From the NCBI GenBank assembly GCA_965227445.1, contig OZ245751.1, positions 5,332,001 through 5,396,000 on the forward strand: DNA of 64,000 nt, written 5' to 3'. Positions 16,369-23,131 of the stretch are shown here, piece after piece (positions within the stretch are counted from its first letter, which is position 1; every line of letters begins with the position of its first letter). Below the pieces are notes generated by a model. It worked only from the letters and a program-made list of their open reading frames with translations, searched no databases and was not told the origin of the DNA. The DNA is from DT-110 sp030148525. GTDB taxonomy: Bacteria > Bacteroidota > Bacteroidia > Chitinophagales > Saprospiraceae. A program made the position numbers and the translations under genes.

Positions 16369-16400
16369 ATGGGCATAACCACCCATCAATCATTCAAGCG

Positions 16401-17387
16401 ATGCCTTTCGTTTCGTCCAGTATTTACTATAAAGCCCGCCTTCTGGCCCTTTCAGAAGGTCTGTCTCCCGACAAGTTTGCACCCCACCGCGGACATCCCC
16501 AGATCGTAGATGGTGCCAAATACATACCCATCGAACTCCTTTTCGATGTCTACGAGTGGGCTGATGAGCAACTGGAGGCAGGGTTTGCTGTTCGTCAGGG
16601 ACGCCAACTCGAATCGGATGACTATGGTACGCTGGGCCTTTCCTGGAAAACGTGCTGGCGTGCCCGGGACGTGCTGGATCGCCTCGAACGCTACATGGTG
16701 CTGGTCACTGACCACGGAACGACGAAGATCGTAGAAGACACACACACCATTCAGGCTCACCTGCGAAGACCTCCGCACCGTCGTGGCCTGGAAATGGCCA
16801 ATGAGACCTCCTACGTGATGCTCACCAATATTATGCAGGAGGTAACGGAAGCCGATATCAAGCCCAGTCTGGTTTGCTTCCAGCATTTCTCCAAAGCCCC
16901 GGCTCCCTTTCAGGAATACTTTCAGTGTCCGGTCGAATTTGGTAGCTCCGAAAATCGCCTGGTATTCCGAACCACCGATATCAATATTCCAACCCTCAAA
17001 GCCGACCAAAGCATTCAGCAATTCCTGGTAGAGCGTATGGAGGAAGAAAAAGAAGGAATTCAAACAGCGGCTGACAAATTACTGGGCGAGGTACACCAAC
17101 TTATCGAAGAAAACCTGCCCAGTGGTATTCCCAGCATCCAGCAGGTTGCCGAATACCTGGGCATGAGTGGCCGCACCTTCAAACGGAGGCTGGCCGAAAA
17201 GAGCCTCACTTTTCGCGGACTGGTGCAATCCATCCAGCAGGAAATATCCAAGAATCTGCTGCGCCATTCCGACCAATCGATGGGCGAAATTGCCTTCCAG
17301 ACGGGCTTTTCGGAACAGAGCGCTTTTAACCGCGCATTCAAGCGCTGGACCGGCCAATCGCCGGTAGAATACCGAAAAAATCACTGA
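16401..17387 (+). CDS. AraC-family transcriptional regulator
   Basis: About 328 residues from the preferred start (MPFVSSSIYYKARLLALSEG). The N-terminal ~200 residues match the Arabinose_bd-like domain of OruR/ArgR-type AraC regulators. The C-terminal ~90 residues carry two helix-turn-helices, PSIQQVAEYLGMSGRTFKRR and GEIAFQTGFSEQSAFNRAFK, and end GQSPVEYRK. These proteins are single-gene activators responding to small ligands. The next gene, a DUF4386 membrane protein 93 bases downstream with its own promoter element, is a likely target; this is inference from position. Confidence 0.9.
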   Translation: MPFVSSSIYYKARLLALSEGLSPDKFAPHRGHPQIVDGAKYIPIELLFDVYEWADEQLEAGFAVRQGRQLESDDYGTLGLSWKTCWRARDVLDRLERYMVLVTDHGTTKIVEDTHTIQAHLRRPPHRRGLEMANETSYVMLTNIMQEVTEADIKPSLVCFQHFSKAPAPFQEYFQCPVEFGSSENRLVFRTTDINIPTLKADQSIQQFLVERMEEEKEGIQTAADKLLGEVHQLIEENLPSGIPSIQQVAEYLGMSGRTFKRRLAEKSLTFRGLVQSIQQEISKNLLRHSDQSMGEIAFQTGFSEQSAFNRAFKRWTGQSPVEYRKNH

Positions 17388-17446
17388 TTGGCCCGAAGTG
17401 CCAAAGCTATGGCCCGTTGTGTCAAGTGGGCCTTTACCTACGCCCG

Positions 17447-17454
17447 TACTTTTG
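17447..17454 (+). promoter_or_regulatory. Perfect -7 element upstream of the DUF4386 gene
   Basis: TACTTTTG matches the Bacteroidota -7 consensus TAnnTTTG exactly, 26 bases upstream of the start at 17481. A TTG at 17417-17419 is farther away than the usual -33 spacing. Confidence 0.5.
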
Positions 17455-17480
17455 CTTCATAACTAATCACAAAGTCAACC

Positions 17481-18188
17481 ATGAAGCAACAAACACCATT
17501 GACCAACCCAAACACCGTGCGGCTCACTGGCCTGCTGTACCTCCTTGTCATCATCTGTGCCGGCTTTAGCCAGGGCTATGTGCGGGGCACCCTTGTCGTA
17601 TTCGGCGATGCGCAAGCAACCGCAGCCAACATCCTGGCCAATGAAGGATTGTTCCGACTCGGTCTCACTACCGACCTGATCGCTTTCCTGCTGGACGCCG
17701 TCATTTCGGTATTACTGTATCAGATCTTTAAGCCTTACGGCAAAATACTGGCCATGGTCTCCTCCGCCATGCGCTTACTGGCACATCCGGCCATTGCCTG
17801 CCTGAACTTGCTCAACCATTATATGGCGTATCAGGTACTGGATGGGAGCGACTTTCTCGATGTGTTTGGTCCCGACCAACTGGAAGCCCTCAGTCTGCTG
17901 TTCATGGAAGCTCACCGGTACGGATACTTGCTGGCCGGCGCCTTCTTCGGGGTCCATTGTTTGCTGCTGGGGATACAGATCTACTCGTCGAACGTGGTTC
18001 CGAAGCTCTTCGGCGGACTGATGCTCGGTGCTGCCGCCGGTTACCTGATGGAAACCTTCGGCGATTTCACTCTGCCCGGCAATGAAGTATGGCTGGCCCT
18101 GGTGGTAGGTATTGCGGCCGCCCTGGGTGAAGTGAGCCTGACCTTTTATATGTTGATCAAAGGAGGTACGAAGCGGTATCGGGCGTAA
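17481..18188 (+). CDS. DUF4386-family membrane protein
   Basis: A 235-residue polytopic membrane protein with about six helices. DUF4386 features include the opening RLTGLLYLLVIICAGFSQGYVRGTL, the amphipathic QATAANILANEGLFRLG stretch, and YGYLLAGAFFGVHCLLLG. Function of the family is unknown. It commonly sits beside AraC or sigma-factor regulators, as here. The stop codon TAA is the first part of a hairpin repeat (TAAAACCCACC). Confidence 0.85.
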   Translation: MKQQTPLTNPNTVRLTGLLYLLVIICAGFSQGYVRGTLVVFGDAQATAANILANEGLFRLGLTTDLIAFLLDAVISVLLYQIFKPYGKILAMVSSAMRLLAHPAIACLNLLNHYMAYQVLDGSDFLDVFGPDQLEALSLLFMEAHRYGYLLAGAFFGVHCLLLGIQIYSSNVVPKLFGGLMLGAAAGYLMETFGDFTLPGNEVWLALVVGIAAALGEVSLTFYMLIKGGTKRYRA

Positions 18189-18222
18189 AACCCACCCCGG
18201 CCCTCCCTTTACAAAGGGAGGG
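18187..18222. repeat. CCCTCCCTT hairpin repeat, copy 1
   Basis: AAAACCCACCCCGG precedes a near-perfect stem CCCTCCCTTT-ACA-AAGGGAGGG. The element overlaps the DUF4386 stop codon (TAA at 18186-18188). Further copies: 18421-18456, 18540-18597, 50481-50522, 50817-50855, 51391-51440 (damaged) and 51462-51502. Confidence 0.75.
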
Positions 18223-18420
18223 AGCTCCCCAGTCGATGCCGGGATCTACAGTAAACGGGAGATTTTTAACATCACCTCTCGATTTGGTCCGAGTCCAAAC
18301 TCAAGTCTAAAATTGTACACGCCGGGCTTGCCCCCGAAGGCATGTCCGGTTTTTTTGGCGGAAGCCCGGAAAAAAGGATAGTCTCCTGATGACCTTTTGG
18401 TGGTGGATGCGATAGATTGT

Positions 18421-18597
18421 AAAACCCACCCCGGCCCTCCCTTCGTGAAGGGAGGGAGGCAATTCTTGGGATAAATTAAATCAGTTTATCCAATAAAAAA
18501 TGGACTGATCTTGATCGCAAGTGAATCATTCGTATTAAGCCCCTTCCCTTAGCGCAGCGATGAAGGGAAGGGGTTGGGGATGGGTTTTAAAAACCAC
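18421..18597. repeat. CCCTCCCTT hairpin repeats, copies 2 and 3
   Basis: Copy 2 (18421-18456) is AAAACCCACCCCGG followed by GCCCTCCCTTC paired around GTG. Copy 3 (18540-18597) pairs CCCCTTCCCTT with AAGGGAAGGGG across AGCGCAGCGATG and ends in GATGGGTTTTAAA, the inverted tail of the family, 6 bases before the next start codon. The 414-base gap 18189-18602 holds these hairpins and nothing else recognised. Confidence 0.7.
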
Positions 18598-18602
18598 CAC
18601 CT

Positions 18603-20936
18603 ATGAAATCAGCACCACTAACTTGCCTGTTCCTGCTTTGTTTTGCTCTTGCCGGCGCCCAGGAATACCTGTCTATGTACGGATTTGAAGATGCCTCTGA
18701 ACTGGGGGTATGGGTCCGGAATGACAATGCCGAATACTCCTTTACGTCCTCCGCTAATGCCGTGGAAGGTTCTGCATCCACCTGCGTGGACTACCGCCTG
18801 ACTGGCCCCACCGCCGTTCAACCCCGGATGTTTCCGGAGGGCAATTACTTCCCGGACATTACCGGCTACGATGGTATTTCTTTCGATTACCGGGTGACCA
18901 CTCCGGTGGCAGCGGATAATCCATTGATCTTTCTGGTCTTCATCTTCGTGGAAAGCAGCGGTGGTACAGAAGTGTACGAGTATTTCACCAATCAGATCGG
19001 CAAGGAGGAAAACTCCGACTGGCAGGAATGGCGCATTCCATTCGAACAGATCAGATTAGCGGCCTGGTCGGAAAAATACGATGAAGTCTTCTATAAAGAC
19101 AAGATCACAGAGATCCGCTTCGACCTCTCGGTGAATACCGATGGCGCAGTGGCCGACGGGGAGATCTGTTTTGATGATATGAGCGCTTATGGATTCCCGG
19201 AGCCCGTTCATCCACCCGTTGTCGATAATTTTGCACTACAGGATAGAACGGTGAGCACCTCCTTTTTTCTGTGGTATCCCACGGTAGGTGGCCAAATTAC
19301 AGGGCCCTGGGTACCCATCGGCGGACGACAAAGCTGGAATGCCAATTCCGCGGAATGGTGGAAAAGTCAGATCAAGCAAACCATGATGGCCAATATCGAT
19401 ATCCTCTATGTCCACCTTATCCCCACCAACGATCCCTGGCTGCGGGCTTTCTTCCGGGCGTTGTACGAGCTGCGCAGCGATGGGTACGATGTACCCAAGA
19501 TCGCCCCTTTCCTCGATCCGCTGATCACCTGGTTTGAGCAACCGAACCTCGACTTTTCCGATCCGGTGGATAAACAGGCTTTCGTGGATCAGTACATCTA
19601 CTTCTACCAAACCTATTTCAGTATTCATACTGACCCCCTGGCGGAGGATTACATCGCCAAGGTGGAGGGCAAGCCCATCCTGGATACCTGGCACCTCTTC
19701 GTAAATTCCATCAATGTGCAGGACTTCACCCGGGCCGATATGGAGACCCGTTTACAGTCGGCCTTCCCCGGCCGGACACTATTCGACAATGGCATTTACA
19801 TGGTGATGACCGCCCTGAACAATCCGGCCTTTACCTTTACCGATGAACGAGTACCTCAATTTGAGATCAACGAATACTACTACGAAGCCTCCCACAACGA
19901 TATCCAAACGGTCCAATTGAAAGGCGGCTATTGGGACCAGAACATCCGCACCCCGGGTGACTTCCTGGCACGCGACGGAGGCGTACCCTACGCGGAGGCC
20001 TGGAGTCAGGTACACGACGACATCGACCGTGTTTACATCGAAAGCTGGAACGAGTACGACGAAGGCACCGGCATTTACGCTACGGTCACGGATCCGCCCT
20101 ACATCCATCCCGGCAGCATGAACGACAACACCGATTTCTGGTCGACTGATGACGACCCCTTTGAGTATATCGTCACCACCGCCAACGGAGCACGGGCGTT
20201 TAATGAGACGCCGGATCTGGATGCCACCATCCTGAGCCACAACTTTCCCGAAGACCTGGAGGGCGGCCAGGAGGTCACGATCAACATCCGCTTGCGCAAT
20301 GATGGCGACATCGCCTGGAGCAACGCAAAGGGTATTCGTCTGGTGGAAATGCCCGGCGACAGCGTCATCCTCACCGGCGGCTCCATCGACATCGATGATA
20401 GCACCAATGAGATCCCGGTGTACCGGGGCATCGTGCGCGGCCGGCCCATCGACTTTACGGCAACGTTTACAGTGCCAATGGTAGCGGGTGCACACAGCAC
20501 TACGTTTCAGATGATGCAGGGTGATCAGCCTTTTGGCGAAAGCCTGACCCTGAATTACACGATCCGGGTCGACGAGGATATGGACGGCTACGACACTACG
20601 GAGGATTGCGATGACAAAAATGCCAACATCAATCCGGACGCAGAAGAAATTCCTAACAACGGTATTGATGAAGATTGTGACGGATCGGACCTGATCCTTA
20701 CCTCCACGAATGAATTGGCTTTGCTGGACGTGCAGGTATTTCCGAACCCCGCGAAAGCGATCGTACAGATTCAATCTCCGGAAACCCTTGCTGCCTGGAG
20801 CGCCTACTCTATCGAAGGGAAGTTGATCCAGAGCGGAACATTTCTGGATCAAAACCACTCCCTGGATGTATCGCGGTGGGAGCCGGGTGTGTACACTTTA
20901 CGTGTGCAAACGGCGGGTGGCAGTAAGAGGGGGTAA
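18603..20936 (+). CDS. Secreted DUF5010 glycoside-hydrolase-like protein with T9SS domain
   Basis: A 777-residue exported protein. Signal peptide 1-19 (ALAGAQ). Residues ~22-205 form a CBM11-like carbohydrate-binding domain (GFEDASELGVW, then DGISFDYRV). Residues ~208-530 match DUF5010, a TIM-barrel family related to GH71/GH99 endo-acting hydrolases (SFFLWYPTVGGQI, IKQTMMANIDILYVHLIP, VYIESWNEYDEGTGIY). The Glu residues in IESWNEYDEG are candidate catalytic positions. Residues ~545-650 form an Ig-like domain. Then come a MopE-type metal-binding motif (DEDMDGYDTTEDCDD, NGIDEDCDG) and a T9SS sorting domain (VFPNPAKAIV). The extreme C-terminus (GGSKRG) is a few residues shorter than usual. Polysaccharide degradation is inferred. 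Confidence 0.85.
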   Translation: MKSAPLTCLFLLCFALAGAQEYLSMYGFEDASELGVWVRNDNAEYSFTSSANAVEGSASTCVDYRLTGPTAVQPRMFPEGNYFPDITGYDGISFDYRVTTPVAADNPLIFLVFIFVESSGGTEVYEYFTNQIGKEENSDWQEWRIPFEQIRLAAWSEKYDEVFYKDKITEIRFDLSVNTDGAVADGEICFDDMSAYGFPEPVHPPVVDNFALQDRTVSTSFFLWYPTVGGQITGPWVPIGGRQSWNANSAEWWKSQIKQTMMANIDILYVHLIPTNDPWLRAFFRALYELRSDGYDVPKIAPFLDPLITWFEQPNLDFSDPVDKQAFVDQYIYFYQTYFSIHTDPLAEDYIAKVEGKPILDTWHLFVNSINVQDFTRADMETRLQSAFPGRTLFDNGIYMVMTALNNPAFTFTDERVPQFEINEYYYEASHNDIQTVQLKGGYWDQNIRTPGDFLARDGGVPYAEAWSQVHDDIDRVYIESWNEYDEGTGIYATVTDPPYIHPGSMNDNTDFWSTDDDPFEYIVTTANGARAFNETPDLDATILSHNFPEDLEGGQEVTINIRLRNDGDIAWSNAKGIRLVEMPGDSVILTGGSIDIDDSTNEIPVYRGIVRGRPIDFTATFTVPMVAGAHSTTFQMMQGDQPFGESLTLNYTIRVDEDMDGYDTTEDCDDKNANINPDAEEIPNNGIDEDCDGSDLILTSTNELALLDVQVFPNPAKAIVQIQSPETLAAWSAYSIEGKLIQSGTFLDQNHSLDVSRWEPGVYTLRVQTAGGSKRG

Positions 20937-20967
20937 TCCGGGTTACCATTTTATAAGACTTAAGACC

Positions 20968-21003
20968 AAAAGAGGCTAGATTCCAGATCTTCTAGCCTCT
21001 TTT
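20968..21003. terminator. Bidirectional rho-independent terminator
   Basis: A perfect 13-bp stem, AAAAGAGGCTAGA with TCTAGCCTCTTTT, around a 10-base loop, with T-rich flanks in both directions. It lies between the convergent DUF5010 gene (ends 20936) and the gene ending at 21027, and can serve both. Confidence 0.85.
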
Positions 21004-21026
21004 CCTTTTCAGGCAACCTATTTTGG

Positions 21027-21341
21027 CTACAGGGACATGACATAATCGTACGCTTCATTCAGGTATTTTACGAGTGTATCCAGGTCATCCCAGAGGTGTT
21101 CGGGCATGAGCACGTATCCCCGCATGGTGGCTCCGTAAGACTTGAAGTAATCCGTCCCCAATTCCTGAATGTATTTCCCCTGAACCTCTTTTGAGAAGCG
21201 TATACCTAGTTGCCCGGCTTTATTGATTTGGGAAAACATATGACCGTTCGCCGAAGTGTAAGGATTATTCTTTCCTTTCCGTTCGAATCGTGGGCACCTG
21301 GCCACGAGTTGATCGTATTTGGTTACAATATCATCTGTCAT
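21027..21341 (-). CDS. Conserved hypothetical protein with TfoX/YjbR-like pattern
   Basis: About 104 residues from the preferred start MTDDIVTKYDQLVA. Upstream codons in the open frame look non-coding. The sequence GHMFSQINKAGQLGIRFSKE, then YGATMRGYVLMPEHLWDD, has the layout of TfoX- or MmcQ/YjbR-like small alpha/beta domains, but the match is weak. Function is unknown. It converges on the DUF5010 gene across the terminator at 20968-21003 and is transcribed separately from the SnoaL-like gene behind it. Confidence 0.6.
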   Translation of the reverse strand: MTDDIVTKYDQLVARCPRFERKGKNNPYTSANGHMFSQINKAGQLGIRFSKEVQGKYIQELGTDYFKSYGATMRGYVLMPEHLWDDLDTLVKYLNEAYDYVMSL

Positions 21342-21463
21342 TAAAACAATGTTTTTTTCAGCAGTAAGACTTACCGTTTTTAAGACTAAAGACTCGGAGG
21401 TTCCAGACACTAGATCTTCTGTCTCGAATCTAGTATCTAGTATCTTCCAAAGAAGGAAGACGA

Positions 21464-21841
21464 TCAATACATCGTATTCGGATTCGCCGACTCCTCCGGA
21501 ATCTGCTGAATGGAATCCCAGTGCTCCACAATCTTTCCGTGCTCATCGAAGCGGAAAAAATCCATGGTCACGTATTCGTCGTTTCCGGGCCAGACCTGAT
21601 GCGTATGCAGGGCCACCAGGTCATCCTCGGCAATACAGCGAACGAAGTCGATGGATTTGTCGGGATACTCCCGTTGCATACGCTCAAAATAATCGATGAA
21701 CCCCTGCGTGCCGTTGGCCACGGCCGGGTTGTGCTGGATATAATCGTCGCCTACGTACAGGTCGACGGCTTTCTGGGGATTGCCATCGTAGGCCATTTTG
21801 TAGAAGGCAATGGCGTTTTTCTTGTTTTCGGCGAGGTACAT
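21464..21841 (-). CDS. SnoaL-like / NTF2-fold protein (COG4922 type)
   Basis: A 125-residue single-domain protein with the SnoaL-like pattern: AENKKNAIAFYKMAYDGNPQ at the start, YIQHNPAVANGTQGFIDYF in the middle, and HTHQVWPGNDEYVTMDFFRF and KIVEHWDSIQQIP at the end. The fold forms a hydrophobic pocket used for aldol-type cyclisation or isomerisation; the histidine in QHNP and the HWD motif are typical pocket residues. The substrate is unknown. It is monocistronic. The 285 bases upstream carry relic repeats of the ACCGCG...GGCCACTGCGTGAAAAAG kind. Confidence 0.85.
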   Translation of the reverse strand: MYLAENKKNAIAFYKMAYDGNPQKAVDLYVGDDYIQHNPAVANGTQGFIDYFERMQREYPDKSIDFVRCIAEDDLVALHTHQVWPGNDEYVTMDFFRFDEHGKIVEHWDSIQQIPEESANPNTMY

Positions 21842-22126
21842 GGTTTGGTTGGTTTAATGGTCTGGCATGATACTGACTTTTAGTGCCCTTGGCAAAGGAT
21901 AACCATGGAGTCGCAGGGAGTTTCATGGAGTTTTGTCCTGGACACCCTATTCTGATGCAAAGGAGCCACCGCGCATCACCGCGAGTCTTGGCGGCCACTG
22001 CGTGAAAAAGGAAAAAAAGCTCTTTTGCATAGCTGGCTGGTCACAGAGGAGACTCCGAGAGGCACCGAGGTTTATTGGTAACTTTAATGTTCTAATTCAA
22101 CGACACACTTTAATGAACAGTCTCCA

Positions 22127-22486
22127 TTAATCATCAAGGTTTTTTATTCTTACTTTCCTCACAGTAACGACCGTAAATTTTCCTGCTAACTCTTCCCCAT
22201 ACTTAAATAAAACTTCCTTAAGTGTTTTGATTTTAGTATCAACTCTTTCCCCACTCATCCTGAACAAAAGAATTCCTTTGCTTGAACGTTTTAGTCTATA
22301 TGTTAACTCACCGAAATCTTTGTCCTCCGTTAATAGAAGTGCATCAAGCTCAACTGCCAGGTTAAGCACTTCATCATCCTGTATCCCTGGAGATATCTCT
22401 ATTACGGTCTCTATTTCGTAGCTTTCTTCTCGTATTGCCCGCACGATCCGAAAATCTACACTTTCATCGGCAAGAAACTTTTTCAT
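22127..22486 (-). CDS. DUF5615-family PIN-like toxin
   Basis: A 119-residue PIN-like protein. The opening MKKFLADESVDFRIVRAIRE and the middle LLLTEDKDFGEL supply the conserved acidic residues of a PIN nuclease site. The C-terminal part is less conserved. It follows the DUF433 gene by 17 bases on the same strand, the usual antitoxin-toxin order for this pair. RNase toxicity is inferred from the family. Confidence 0.85.
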   Translation of the reverse strand: MKKFLADESVDFRIVRAIREESYEIETVIEISPGIQDDEVLNLAVELDALLLTEDKDFGELTYRLKRSSKGILLFRMSGERVDTKIKTLKEVLFKYGEELAGKFTVVTVRKVRIKNLDD

Positions 22487-22503
22487 AAAAACTCAACAGA
22501 TAA

Positions 22504-22734
22504 TCAGGAAGCTAACAGATAAACCTCCTCATTGCGAAGCAAGTCAGTAACAAACGCAAGGCAGGCAAGTATCTTTTCCCGGTTGATTGTTGGATATGCC
22601 TCTAACAGGTCCTCGACAGTTTCCCCCATTGAAAGCTTTTCAGTAATGAGATCCACAGGAATTCGAGTACCCTTTAGTACGGGTTTTCCATACATGATAT
22701 CGGGATTCCGTTCGATATGCTCTCTCCAATCCAT
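22504..22734 (-). CDS. DUF433-family antitoxin
   Basis: A 76-residue DUF433 protein: MDWREHIERNPDIMYGKPVL, then KGTRIPVDLITEKLSMGETV. The GKPVLKGTRIPV signature and the helix-turn-helix-like tail indicate a DNA-binding antitoxin that would autoregulate the operon and neutralise the downstream DUF5615 partner. No operator was identified upstream. Confidence 0.88.
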   Translation of the reverse strand: MDWREHIERNPDIMYGKPVLKGTRIPVDLITEKLSMGETVEDLLEAYPTINREKILACLAFVTDLLRNEEVYLLAS

Positions 22735-22804
22735 GAACTATGTTTTGTTAAGTATAACCAAATTCCTCTACATGGAGTTTCTTTTTGATCATCCTGCACT
22801 CTGA

Positions 22805-23045
22805 TTCCAAGCCCCCTCCGCGAACGATGGCGTGAAAAAGCTCTTTTGCATGTCTGGCTGGTCACAGAGATTCACAGAGGAGACACTGAGATGCACCGAG
22901 AATATCCTGACTATTCTTTCACATCCTGACTATCCTGATTCCCCCTCCGCGAACCACTGCGAACCTTAGCGGCCACTGCGTGAAAAAGGGGAAAAAAGCT
23001 CTTTAGCATAGCTTACTGGTCACTGAGATACACCGAGGGTATTAC
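22805..23045. repeat. Relic repeats of the GCGGCCACTGCGTGAAAAA type
   Basis: The gene-free stretch 22735-23131 contains two diverged copies (22805-22905 and 22930-23040) of a unit reading GCGAACCACTGCGAACCTTA, then GCGGCCACTGCGTGAAAAAG, then AAAAGCTCTTT.GCAT and GGTCAC(A/T)GAGAT.CACCGAG. A third copy is at 21960-22075 and a shorter relative at 48003-48050. No coding capacity or start signals are apparent. Confidence 0.6.
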
Positions 23046-23131
23046 CGACCATAAACCTCTAACCCTACCCGTAAACCGTGAGCCGTTTACCGTCGGCCGT
23101 GCATCGTAAGCCGTCCATCGTGGACCGTTCA

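Noticed and set aside
16335..16400. Longer N-terminus for the AraC regulator
   Set aside because: The extra 22 residues contain the likely promoter (-7 element at 16362-16368), and the family N-terminus fits the start at 16401.
19779..20858. 359-codon minus-strand frame opposite the DUF5010 gene
   Set aside because: Composition (Val/Asp/Ile-rich without structure) is that of an antisense frame in a GC-biased gene; the sense gene has clear domains.
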